A stretch of 64,000 nt of DNA, from assembly GCA_004431415.1 (NCBI GenBank), contig QPMI01000637.1, positions 62,001 to 126,000 on the forward strand, in the 5' to 3' direction. A program made the position numbers and the translations under genes. The DNA comes from Cyanophora paradoxa. Taxonomy: Eukaryota > Glaucocystophyceae > Cyanophorales > Cyanophoraceae. The notes beneath the pieces are model-generated. The model worked only from the letters and a program-made list of their open reading frames with translations. It searched no databases and was not told where the DNA came from. Below, piece by piece: positions 21,841-33,184 of the stretch (positions within the stretch are counted from its first letter, which is position 1; each line of letters begins with the position of its first letter).

Positions 21841-23157
21841 ATGGGCACAGCAACGTCGAAGAGCCCGACGGGCGAGAACAGTCCTTCGGGATCCCAAATC
21901 CAGGTCTTCGGCAACCTCCCGCCTATCGATAAGGTGCGCGCGCAAGCGGCGGGTTTGTCTAGTAAGCGTGCCACGTGATGGCTCGCCGATTCCCTCCTGG
22001 CCTAGACCCCCTGCGCCGCGCTTGCCCGCGCAATCGATCGGATAGATATCCGAGGAACATGTGCCATATGTTACGCGAGAGTGCCGCCCGCGGGCTGCGC
22101 TTCTTTTCCCCGCGCATGTTTGTGTGCGTGTTCTGATACCGTGCTGTGCAGGAGCCAGATCTTCAGGAGCAGCTCAGGAGAATGCAATTACACGCTAGCG
22201 GTACTCTGCATGCAGCAATCCACCAGGCCTTTCACGAGGACACCGACATCAACAATCAGTTGCAGCGGCTCACGATGCAGCTCTATCCGACCGTGTACTT
22301 TGAGACCCCAACTTCTCTGTATCAGCGCATCAAAGACGATGTGTCCGAGCTGAATAAGATTCGGGAAGCCCTCCGGCCCATCGCAACCTCGCTCGGGATG
22401 CCAGCCTACACCCCAACTACGCCCTCGACTGGTACTTCAGGTGTGATGACCCGCCGCGCATGTCTGTCAGACTTCAATCGCATCCCCGCGCGCATCCCGC
22501 ACTGCCCGCCTGACTCGAATCAACCTCCGCATGTGCAGCCGCGGTTCGCACCCTCGTCCTGCGTGCGGGGACTGCGGGGTCGGATCCCAACGTAAAGCTT
22601 CTGGAAGAGCTCAACTCGCAGTTGTATCCTAACGAATCTTTCCCTGACCGTGCGCAACCCGAGCCCTTGACTCCCGTCTGCTTCCGCCAACGATACGACC
22701 ATCGGTCGCCGCGCGCACTAGCGGAGCGGCGAGAATCTTAGCTCGCAAGCATCGTGGATCCTAACTTGCCTAGCGCTGTAGAAACGGAGGGACGTCGCCT
22801 TTCCTTTGACTTCGCTGAACATTTGATCGCAGGGTTTGCGCTGATGGCGCGGATTCGAGAGGATGTCGAGATGGCTCAGAAGCTCGAAGTAGCACTTCGT
22901 GCGGGCGCGAACGGTGCGCGAGCTCATGCTCGCGCATCTGCAGTTGCTTGCAAGCTCACGCACGCCGTGCGCGCTCTCGCAGGCGCGGTCGCCAGCGCCA
23001 GCAACGGGTCGGGTGCGCCGGTGCACGATCGTGTCGCGCTCTTCGCTCACGACGCGGCGCAGAGGCGATGGACCGGCTGCTCGCGCGCGTGAAGGACCTC
23101 GAGTCGTCCAACGGCGCCTTGCTGAAGGAGAACAACGACCTCAAGGGAGGCGGCTGA
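21841..23157 (+). CDS. Orphan coiled-coil protein with N-myristoylation signal
   Basis: Starts MGTATSKSPTGENSPSGSQI; G2 with S6-K7 is a textbook N-myristoylation site, so membrane attachment is likely. The next exon is helical (EQLRRMQLHASGTLHAAIHQ, YQRIKDDVSELNKIREALRP). Later exons read PNVKLLEELNSQLYP, ETEGRRLSFDFAEHLIAGFA and REDVEMAQKLEVAL. The last exon is a coiled coil (MDRLLARVKDLESSNGALLK) ending LKGGG at TGA 23155-23157. Exon joins were chosen by phase. I do not recognise the family. Its divergent partner is PDI. Confidence 0.6.
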
Positions 23158-23803
23158 TGCGCGCCCCGCCTGCACCTCCGCGTGAGGTTTAGTGGACGGT
23201 CTCGCCGTCCCCTTGCATTATTATGAAGATGTGTATGTATACCCGGGCGTAGCGGCGAGGGCACTGTCGCTTCTAGCGCTTTCTGTTCTTCGTTCGTGGC
23301 CATCCAGGTATCTAAGCAGCCAGCTGCAGTGTATTTTAGTGACCTGATGCTCCTCTTTTACCCGCTCCCGCCGCTGCCGCTGGCGGGACGCGTGGCTTAC
23401 CGAGGGTTATTTTAGGTACTTTCTCACGTGTAGTTCCCTTTAATTTCGCATGTAGGACTCAGTGGAATCAGCACAGAGACTCGTTTCTGATCAAAAGCCA
23501 GCTTATTGTAAGCTCACGTGTATTATCTCGAACCGGGGTTCGTTTCACTCCTAGATCTGCGCACTTTTTGCGACCTCGTAAGGCCCTCTCTAGATCTAAG
23601 TATAAACCTTCAGGCTTCTCGTTCTTTGCAGTACAGGCCGTGAAGCATCGAAATAGTATGATCACGAATGGCGACGTCGGCCCAGTACTAGTTGCCCAGC
23701 CCGCGGGCCCCCCAGATTAAGTTAACGGGCTTGCAAATTGGTGATTTAGAATTCCCGGGGCTCCCCGGGCCCGCAGCCGAGGCTCCGTGGCAAGTCTCCG
23801 GTC
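23158..23803. other. Convergent intergenic region
   Basis: Lies between the 3' ends of the coiled-coil gene and the beta-helix/RING gene. AT-richer, probably the two 3' untranslated regions. No gene seen. Confidence 0.5.
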
Positions 23804-26800
23804 TCAGAGGAACGCGCGGATGCGCGAGGCGATGGGGGCGCGGCACTCTGCCAAGTCCGAGATTAGTTCGGGGCCAGCGCGGAGGGCGGCTTCCTCCGGG
23901 GCCGCAGCGCACCGGGGCACGTCTCGACCTTCTCCGCGCACTCCTCGCAGAGGCGCGCGTGCCCGCACGGCTGCGGCGCGCGGCGTGAGGCGCCCCTCGG
24001 CATCGAGCGCGCAGCTCGCAATCCGATCCGACCTGGAGGACGACGCGGACGGGCCGCTCGAGGCAGACGGCGCAGGAGGGCGGGGCCGGGCTCGCGCCGG
24101 CGGCGGCCTCGCGGCGGTGGGCGGCCGCGGCGGCGTCCCCGACGCGGCGGAGGCTGTCCAGGAGGCGCTGCTGGAGGGCGTCCAGGTCGGCGGCCGGGAG
24201 CTCCCGCAGCCGCCCCTCGTCCACCTCGATGCTCCCCGCCAGCCGTTGCTGCAGCGCCCCCGCCTGCGCCCCCGCCCGCCTCCCGTTCGACCGAGCGCGG
24301 GGCGCCGGCGCCGGCGCGCTCGCTCGCTCGCCTGGGCGGCGCGGCCTCGGCGGCGGCGAGGCGGACGCGGAGCTGGGAGGCGCGGCGCTCGCTCTCGCAG
24401 AGCTGCTCGGCGAGGGCGTGGCGCTCGGCCTCGGCGCGCTGGAGGCGCTCCCGGAGCCGACCGGCCTCGGCCTCCGCCGTGCACGCCCGCCGCACAGCGT
24501 CGTCCCGCGCCTCCCCGCCGCCTCCACCTCCGCCCGCTGCGCCCCGGCTCGCCCCGCGACGCCCCGGGCGCGGCGCCCGAGCGCGCCCGCCCTCGCGCAC
24601 CATGCGCTGCAGCTCCGACGCGCTGCCCTTCAGCGCCGCCCTGCGGCCCCGCCCCTCAGTGGCGCGAAGCTGGGAGGAAGGCGGAGAAAGGGGCACCGCT
24701 CAGAGTCGACTGCGGTGACGTAGCCGGCCAAGTGGGCCGCGCAGGAGTGGATCCAGGAGACGACCGCATCGGCCCTGGGTTACCCGAGAGCTCAGTGCGC
24801 GGAGTGGGGAACACGCTCCGAACAAGAGCGCACGAGGCCTCCGAGGGGGCGGCAGGGTACGATGGCCAGTGCATCCAGGGGGCTACCGGGACCACCGCGA
24901 CGGGTACCGCGACGGGCACGGGTGGCGGGGGCGGCGGCCCCGGCATCTCCGCGTACCCGTCCTCCGCTGACAAAGCCTCGCCGGGGTACACCGGAGCGGG
25001 CGCGTACGCAGGGGCGCCCCAGGGATCCCCCAATACATCCTCGGCTTCCGGCCACAGCTCGTACCCCGGCGGTCCCTAGCCGTCCTTTCAGGGCGACTGG
25101 GGTCCAGATCGAGGGGCGCGCACCGTCTTTAGCGGGGCCAGGCCCGGGGGCGGGGCGCCGCCCCCAGCCTCCACGAACTGCGGAGCGAGAGCGCGTGAGG
25201 CGGGCCGCAGAGCGGGTGCAGGGCGGGAGGGCGGGCGGGGCACGGCGTTGTGGAGGAGGGCGAAGGAGGGGAAGGGCTCGCGCGCGGCGTCGGAGGCCGC
25301 CGGGTCCGACGGGTCCACGAACGCCACCGCCGCCCCGCACGCCTGCCGCCCCGCCTCAGCCGCGCCTGCCGGGCGAGGGCGGGGGCGGCGCTCGCCCAGA
25401 CGGCGTTGCCCTCGGCGCGGCCCGAGCAGGGTGCACGAGGCGGATCCCGGTCCCGCACGAGCGCACGTGGCAGCCGACGATCTGGCGCGCGGCGGCCGGT
25501 GAGCGGCGCGCCGTCGCTCCGCCGGGCGGCCCGTGGGGCCGCGGGGCACCTCGGCGCTGCAGCCCTCGTGCTCGCCGGCGGAGACGCCGCTCCCGCAGCC
25601 GCCGATCTCGCACGCCTCCACGCGCAGCGCGCCCCGCGGGCTGCCCCCCGCCTCAGCGCCCCGCCCCAGGCCGCACGAGGAGCGATGCGCGCGCCTCATG
25701 AACGTGACGCCATTGTACGGCCCGCAGCCTCTGATAAGGCAGCGGAGGATCTGCGGAGGGTGCGGGGCTCAGGGGCCGGGCGGAGGGGCGGGGTACGCCC
25801 CCCGCACCGTGAGGCGGGAGCAGGAGGAGGCCTCACTCGCGAAGAGCTGCCGGGCGCGCTCGGTACCCCTCACAACGCCGAGCAGGGGTACAGGGCGAAG
25901 CGCACCCCAAAGTCGCCGGCCCCGTCCACCAGAAGGTTCTCCGCCGTCCACTCGCTCCCCGTCCCCTGCACCGCCAGGCCGGGGGCGGTGATCAGCGGAA
26001 GCGGGGTAAAAAGGGGCGAGGCGCGTCGCACCATGAACTGGGTACAGCCCACGAGGTGGAGGTTGCGGAGCGTCACGCGGGCCCCGTCGCCCTGCGGGGG
26101 GTACGGCTCCACGGGGGCGCGCTGCGCGGGACGTGGGCGGGGCGAGGGGTACCCTGACGCAGAGGAGCTCGGAGCTGCCGGGGCGGGGCGCGCGGAGGAG
26201 GGCGCGGCCCTCGCCTGCGATCGTCAGCTCCCGCCCCGACACGTCGATCTCGAGCGTGCGCTGCCCTCAGGAATCAGATCTGTTGGGAAGAGGCGCGGAG
26301 GGGGTACGCGCGTACGTCGCAGGGGTATTCTCCCTGGAGCACTCGCATCGAGACGCGCCCCGCGCCGGCGGAAGAGGCGGCGGCCCACGCCTCGGTGATG
26401 TTCCGGTACCTGCACCGGCGTTCCTCGGATTCGAACTCGAGTGCTCGAGTTCGAGTCTTCGGGTGCGGACCGTCCGGGGCCCCCGCGGGGGTCGACGACG
26501 TACTCCTCCAGCCGCGGCTCGTGGTCGGGGGGTACAGCGGCGCCCGGGTCTTCCGACCCGGAGGCCGGCTCCTGGAGCCGTGGCGGGCGGGCGGGGGTCG
26601 GGAAGGACTGCGGGGGGTACCGTGGGCGCCGGCGCGGGGGCGAGGGCGGGGCAGAGGAATACCGCACCGAAGAGGTCCGAAGGGAGCGAGAGGAGGAAGA
26701 GGAGGAGGAAGACGAGGGTGGCGCCGGCGCGGGGGGTACGGGCGCCGAAGAGGCGCTCTGAATCGGTGGAGGCGAAAGGGGCCGGAGGGAGCGCGGGAAC

Positions 26801-28191
26801 TCGTAGCCGGTTGGGTCCAGGCGCAGCGCCGAAGTTGGTGGGGAGGAGACCGTGGAGGGGCCGCCTTCGGAGGGGGGTACGGGCCCCGGGAAGCGGGAGC
26901 GCGACGGGGTTCTGGGGGCGGCCTGCGCGCGCGCGTCCCTCTTCCCGGCCGCTGAGCGCCGCGCTGGAGAGGGCCCGGCGCGTACCGGCTCGACCAGGAA
27001 GTCGGGGAAGGGGCCGCAGGACGCGCCGGCGCGGGCGTCCGCCGCCGACGCGTAGAACGAGACCGCCGCGCCCCCGCCGCCGCCCCCGGCGCCTGCGCTC
27101 CCAACGCTTGGAGGGAGGGGGGCCGGGGCGGGGGGCGGCGGGCAGCGGCGGACCCTCGAGGGCGACGCCCGAAGCGCGCCCGGCGCAGGGGCGGACCAGC
27201 GCGACGCCGGCCCCGCACCCTACCACGCGGCACCCGGCCACCTGCGCGCTCGCCTCGGGCGCCGCATCGAGCGCCGGGCCAAGGCGGGCGGGGCACCTCG
27301 GCGCGGCAGCCGTCGAATTCGCCGGCGAGGACGGCGGGGCCCCCGCACTCTGAAAACTCGCAGAGCTCCACCCGCAGCGAGCCGGCCGGGGCCTTGAAGC
27401 GCACCTGGCGGGGCCGGCCTCGCCGAGGGGCGGCGCGGGCGGGGCGGGGCGGGGGCGCACGGCGTTCTGGCCGGGCCCGCAGTTGCGGACGCGGCTGCCG
27501 ACGAGGGAGAGGCGGGAGCGGGCGCACTCCTCCCCCACCGCGAAGAACTGCGGCCCCCGCCCGTGAGGCCCCGGGCCGGCGGGGCCGCCCCAGGCGGAGG
27601 GCGCTCGGGGCCCGGGGCTCGCACCCCGAACTCCCCCGCCCCGTCCACGTCGCAGCGCTCGACCGTCCATTCGCAATCCCGCCCCTGCGGGGTACGTGAT
27701 TATCCCTGGGGGGGGGAGGGGGCGGGAGGCGGGGGAAGAGACGGACCCCGAGGTACGTGCAGCCGACGAGGTGGAGGTCGCGCAGCGTGACGCGGGCGCC
27801 GTCCCCCTGCGCCCGGGAGTCGGAGGGGTACACGGAATCATTCGGGGGTACGAGCGCGCCTTGAAGTAGAAAAGGTTGGTGCCCGCGGGGGAGCCGGCGC
27901 GCGGGCTGCAGAGGAGGGCGCGGCCCTCGCCCTCGACCGCCGCGGCGATTGTCAGCTCGCGCCCCGTGACGTCGATCTCGAGCGCGTCCTGCGACGTGTA
28001 CTCACCCTCGCGCACGCGGATGAGCACCTGCGGGGATCAGGAATTGAGCTGCAGAGACTCGGTCGCCGGCCGCGCGCCGCGCGCCGCGTTCGGCGCACCC
28101 GTCGGGAGGCTCCCAGCAAGGCAGCGGCCCACGCCGCATCGATCCGCGGGAACGCGCCCTCACCGACGACGTACGTCGCGACATCCGACAT
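23804..28191 (-). CDS. Tandem beta-helix, coiled-coil and RING finger protein
   Basis: One long spliced frame. The first right-handed beta-helix unit starts at MSDVATYVVGEGAFPRIDAA, then VLIRVREGEYTS, EIDVTGRELTI, GARVTLRDLHLVGCT, CEWTVERCDVDGAGEFG, LRVELCEFSECGGPAVLAGE and VAGCRVVGCGAGVALV. A Ser/Pro-rich linker leads to a second unit with the same landmarks: ITEAWAAASSAGAGRVSMRV, EIDVSGRELTI, GARVTLRNLHLVGCT, SEWTAENLLVDGAGDFG, LRVEACEIGGCGSGVSAGEH and IVGCHVRSCGTGIRLV. After APLKT|GPPGYELWPEAED comes a Pro-rich segment, coiled coils (RLRERLQRAEAERHALAEQL; LQQRLLDSLRRVG) and a C3HC4 RING (CAVCLERPVRVVLQ|PCGHARLCEECAEKVETC…ECRAP), ending RIRAFL at TGA 23804-23806. Predicted E3 ligase whose beta-helices may bind a ligand. 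Splitting into two adjacent genes is possible but needs an unseen start. Confidence 0.65.
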
Positions 28192-28740
28192 CCGCTTTGA
28201 GCGCTCGACTGCTGCCGCTACGCTTGAAAGCCGCTACGTCTGAAAGCCGCTTGAACGCTTGAAAGCGCCGATGGAAACGGCACGGCGCGGCACACCGGGC
28301 CTGCCGCTGGGAAGAACTTCGGGAACGCGACGGTTACCAAGGCACCTCGGCTGAACGCTAGCAAGCTCAGCTGAAGGAAGCAAGAGGCTGCAATCATTAG
28401 CACTCCATTCTACCACGGGTCGATGCTGCTTTCGAAAGCCAGCGCTGACTAGGTGCAAGCCGCCGGAGGCAGCAGCCAGCCACGGTGCAGAGCTGCCGGT
28501 GCTTGCTAAGCTACGTACGCGTCTGGACTTGCCCGGGACGCGCGGCTAAGCCGTGGCTCCAAGGGAGCGTATCCCCCACCTCGTCTTGTATCCCCCATCC
28601 TCGAGCTCTCTTCCGGCCCGCGCCGCAACCGGCCCCGGTTTCCGGGGCGCTTGCCCAACGTCATCATGTGGCGAGAGTACTAGCAGAACTTCAGGGCGTA
28701 GGCCCACCTCGCTCGCACACGCCGGCCCTTCAGCAACATC
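28192..28740. promoter_or_regulatory. Divergent upstream region of the beta-helix/RING gene and the kinase
   Basis: About 550 bases without a supportable gene. Near 28221-28265 the words CGCTTGAAAG and TGAAAGCCGCT each occur twice, just upstream of the minus-strand start, which suggests a small element cluster. Part may be kinase 5' untranslated sequence. Confidence 0.4.
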
Positions 28741-31700
28741 ATGGGGAAGGAGGGAGCCAAGGGGACGCCAGGATTCGGGCCGCCTTCAAATCTTCTTTAC
28801 AACTCGTGCGCGCCCGGGCGCGCTCCCCCCTCCCCCCGCACGCGATTGACCTCGTGGCCCGCGCGATTGCAGGCAGTACTTGCATGGTAGGACGCACCCC
28901 TCGTCGATCCCATACAATATCAACCTTCGTATGTCCACTGGGCTCAAGGTCCGCCCCCAACTGTATGCTGCCCCGTTGCTGTCGGGAGTTGGTCACGCAT
29001 CTCGCCCCCCCCGCAGGCCCTGTACGACGGAATCAAGAGCACAACAGCTCACCCTACTCCGCGTCGAGCTCACGCTGGTGCCCCTGACGCGACGCGTCTG
29101 AAGGGACGCTTTGCTCACCCCGAAGGTCCCTTCGCAGGCCAAAGCCGCACGACGCAGGACGGGACAGTCAGCAGCTTTGATGGACTGCCTTTTCTTGCTT
29201 CCCGCTACAAATACGTGAAGGATATCGCCCGGGGGACGTACTCACAGGTCCGCACTCTAATCTCAATCTCCCGCACGCGTCATCACTAGCGCTGCTGTGT
29301 CTGACTTCCCTGCAGGTTATTCTATGCCAGGACACGTTCTCTCCTGTGCAGCGTTGCGTGGCAATAAAGGTGACCAACGCGCACTACCGCTACATCGGCG
29401 TCCAGGTCCGATCCGTTTTCCGAGTTCCTTGCCTGCCAACGGGCTGACTTCGCTTCCGCGCGCTCTTCTTTTCGCGTTTTGTGATTGCGCAGGAGACGTG
29501 CAGACTGCGCGGGCTCAACAGGAAGGACCCGAAGAACAAATCTCATGGTGCGTGGCCTCGCCTTCCTGTTCTCCGAACTGCAAAGCCCCTTACTTCTCGT
29601 TTCTGGATCAGTCATTCGGCTACTGGGAACGTTCACGCTGTGGAACGTCCATTACTGTCTTGTTCTTGAACTGTTCCAGTCGTCGCTTCTCTCTGCGGGC
29701 TCGCTACAGACCCCGCGTGCAAACGTGATGACCAAGATGCGCCCGGTTCGTCCAAATGGAGTTCTTCGGCGGCCACATAAAACCCCCCCGCTCCTCGACT
29801 TTCCTGCGCCGACCCGTGCCTGCGCAGATCGTGAACCAGCTGCTGGGGTGCCTCATGTTTCTCAACGGCGAGCGCATCATTCACGCGGACCTGAAGCCGG
29901 AGAACGTGCGCCGCGCACCCCCCCGGCCACCTCCGAACAGAGCACGCGTCTGACCGTCGCGACTTCGCAGGTCCTCCTCGGGGACACGCCTCCGACGCCC
30001 TACCAGGGCTTCAAGGATGGCGAGAAGGGTCGGCTCTTTCTCCTACGCGCGTCTTTTGGGCTGCCCCCTGAAGGCGTCATTGCGCAGAGAGGGGCCTGAC
30101 GCTGAAGATCGCGGACTTTGGCAACGCGATGGAGATCACAGACGCGAGCGCCTATTACGACGACTTCGAGGTGCAGAGTCTGTACTACCGGGCGCCTGAG
30201 GTGCTGCTGGGGATGCCGTTCGGCCCCTCCATCGACATGTGGTCCCTCGGCTGCATCCTTGCCGAGCTCTACCAGGGTCCGACCTCGCCGCGCCGCGCCG
30301 CGCCGCCCCGGCCATCTGATTCGATGCCGGCGCTCGCAGGGCGGCCGCTCTTCAAGGCGGAGGGCCGGCGGCAGCTCTTCTGCCAGATGACGACGATCCT
30401 GGGCCCGATCCCGCGGCAGGCGTTCCAGACCGGCAAGTACTACAGCCTCTACTACAACAAGGAGCACAAGCCCATCGACCCGGACCTGTGCCGCTCGCCC
30501 GGTGGCGTGCCGCTGGCGCCGGGGGGCACCTCGGCCCTCAACCCGCGCGTCGGCCTCTCCTGGCTCCTCCAGACGAAGGACTCGGTCTTCATCGACTTCC
30601 TCGCCGGCTGCCTGACGTGCGCCCCGCCCCCGCCGCATCCCGTCCCCTCCCTCGGCTGCCTGCTCACGGTTGCGCGCGCGCTTGCAGGTACGACCCGTCG
30701 AGCCGGATGACGCCGCAGCAGGCGCTCCAGCACCCGTTCTGCTCGGGCGGGATGGTGCCGGCGACGGTGACGCTCGTGAAGATGCCGGCGCCGCGGCCGC
30801 CGCCAGCCCCGCTGGTCCCCGTCCCGCGCCACGGCGAGCTCCTCGCGCCCGTCGCCGCCCGCGCCGGCACCCTCCCCGCCTTCCCCCCGCCCCTCGCCCC
30901 CGCGGCGGCGGCGGCGGTCGCGGCGGCGGTCGCGGCGGGGGCGGGCGTGCCCAGGCACCGCTCACCGTCGCCGGTGAGCACTGCCGCATCGACGCCCGCC
31001 TCGACGGCGCCCTCCTCGGCCGCCTCATCCGCTGCCGTCCCCGCCGTCGTCCCGCCGCCCCAGGGCCCGCACAGGCGGCCGCCGCCGTCGCCGCCGCCGC
31101 CGTCGTTGCCGCCCACTCCGCCTCGGCCGATCCCGGCGCCCCGGGCACCGCTGCGGCCGCCGCGGCCGCCGCTGCTGCCGCTGCCGTGTCGCAGCGCCTG
31201 GCGGTGCGGGAACGCCCTCCGCGCCCCCCGCAGAATGTGGCCTCACGCTACCATCGCAGGGCACCGTGGCCGACCCCACCCTGCTCGCTGCCGCCGCGGC
31301 TGCAGCCGCGGCGGCCGCCGCCGGTGTGCCCCTCAACGCCACCAACCCGCAGTTCGTCGCGGCGGCGGCGGCCGTAGCCGCTGCGGCCGCCGCCGCCGCC
31401 GCGGACCTCCCCCCCGGCGTCGCGGCGGCCAGCAACAGCCTCTACGCGCACCCGAGCCTGGTCGTGCCCCCGCGGCAGCGCACCGTCTCGCGCTGGGGCG
31501 TGGCACCCCCCGAGCAGCAGCAGCAGCAGGTGCAGCAGCAGCAGCAGGCTGTAGCGGCCGCCGCGGCCGCCGCCCTGGCCGCCGCCGGGGACGTTTCGGA
31601 GAACCACAAACGAAAGCGCTCCAACGAGGGCGCCACGGGCGCGGCGGCGGCGGCCGCCGCCGCCGCTGCGATGGGCGCCGGTGGGGCGCAGCAGCTGCCG

Positions 31701-32219
31701 GCGTCGGACCCGTCGTCGCCGTCGGAGGGGCAGAGCTCGGGGTCGCGGCGGGGGAGCAGCACGGTGAGCCTCACGGGCCTCTCCATCGAGAGCGGGGTCA
31801 CCGAGGGCCCGCCCTCGGCCCTCGACTCGCCCCGCTCCACCGACTCGGAGGACGCCCGCCGCCGCGCCCACCCCGCCCCCGCCGCTCGCCAGCAGCCGCA
31901 CCCGCCGCCCTCGGCGGGGCCCTCCTCGCACGGGCAGGCCCCCGCCGCGGCGCGGCACCACCGGCCGGCCTCGCAGGGCGCCTTCGTGCCCGCCCTCGTC
32001 GTCGCCTCGGTGCCGCAGCAGCAGCAGGCCGCCGTCGCGGCGGCGGCGGCGGCGGCCGCTGCGGCGGCGGCGGCGGCCTTCCCGGCGCGGTGCGCGCCGG
32101 CCGCCGGGGTGCGGTACTGGGGCCCCGGGGCGGTGCCGGGGATGGACGCGGCCCTCTACGGGCCGGTCATACGCGAGATCGGGGTCGTCCCCGCCGACCC
32201 CTGGGCCACCACCCTCTGA
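28741..32219 (+). CDS. CMGC protein kinase, DYRK/HIPK-like, with long Ala/Gln-rich tail
   Basis: Start MGKEGAKGTPGFGPPSNLLY. The kinase domain is spliced from many exons: YKYVKDIARGTYSQ|V (glycine loop), CVAIK (ATP lysine), LGTFTLWNVHYCLVLELF, IVNQLLGCLMFLNGERIIHA and HADLKPENV (catalytic loop), LKIADFGNAMEI, VQSLYYRAPEVLLGMPFGPS, IDMWSLGCILAELYQG, RPLFKAEGRRQLFCQM and YDPSSRMTPQQALQHPF. HADLKPEN, DFGNA and the YYRAPE loop point to the DYRK/HIPK/PRP4 part of the CMGC group. The Tyr in the activation loop suggests autophosphorylation. The C-terminal about 500 residues are low complexity, with poly-Ala, poly-Gln and the basic KRKRS, which may act as a nuclear signal, ending ADPWATTL at TGA 32217-32219. 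All catalytic residues are present. Confidence 0.85.
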
Positions 32220-33184
32220 CAGCCCGGCCCCCGAACCACCACCCAGTTTAATTAGGACGGCACCCCCTCTCCCTCCTCAATCCCAGGCCCCGTCCCCACC
32301 GGATCCCTGTTGCCCGGATCCCGTTTCTCGCAGCGTTTGCAGACTGCTGCGTGTAGCACAGTTCAATGCTTCTCAGAGCCGAAAGCGGCTGCTTCGAACG
32401 TGCCGACACTTCAGTTTCCGTCGCTCTTCTTAGTTTCAGTGTAGATAGACGGGTTTACTGTGCATTTTTCGGGGCAGGATTGGGTGACGTGTCTGACTGC
32501 AGTTGCTTTAGACTTGATACAGTAGGATACTAGCCTGTCGCCCTTCCTTCTGTACTTTCCCATTCAGACATCCGATCCGCGCGGTCTTCTCCTTTAATTT
32601 GCTCCAGGCTGCGTTTTGCTTAAGCTTCCTCTTGCTTGTGTCCAGTCTCTCCTTTGCAAGGACAGTTCTATTGTAACTTCTTCGAATTCCAATTCGGTTC
32701 CTCTTGCAATTCTGCGAGCACGAGCTCCTGTGCCTGCGCCAGCGCTAGCTAGTGGGGCTGCTCATGCGCGATCGATCGGTCACGATCGGCGCCAGCGCGC
32801 GGCCCCGGCTGCACGCTGTAGCACCTCGGCGCCAGCGCTGAGGGCGCATGCAGCTGGGCGAGCATGATCATGATCGCGAGCGCCTGCGATGCGCGCGCGG
32901 CCTGCGCATGCAGCCTGTGCGCGGAGTCGACGTCAAGCTTGAAAGGATCAAATTGCAATCATCGTACTGTACCCGGGACTGACGCACTTGTGTCCCCGCG
33001 GCACTCTGACAGCCCGGCGCAGCTATTACGCTAGCTAGCGCAGCACGATATCTGTCCGACGCAGCGCAGCACACAGACCATATCCGGCGAGAGCCGTGCG
33101 TTTCGACTCGGCGAGCGTATGACACGCGGATCGAGCACAGCATACGATCAAAGAATCGAGCACATCGAGTCGGGCGCGACTTGG
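32220..33184. other. Intergenic region between kinase and glutathione synthetase
   Basis: T-rich 3' untranslated-like sequence to about 32730, then GC-mixed spacer with palindromes (CGATCGATCGG, ATCATGATCATGATCG). No gene seen. Confidence 0.5.

Noticed and set aside
23804-25110. RING part called as its own gene starting at an internal Met (25033)
   Set aside because: The frame containing GYELWPEAED has a stop upstream without a Met, while a phase-0 intron ending GGCTAG joins it to the beta-helix exons; the fusion is the simpler model.
31266-32219. Separate Ala-rich protein starting at 31266
   Set aside because: The frame joins the upstream kinase exon in phase through an intron ending CATCGCAG, so it is the kinase tail, not a separate gene.
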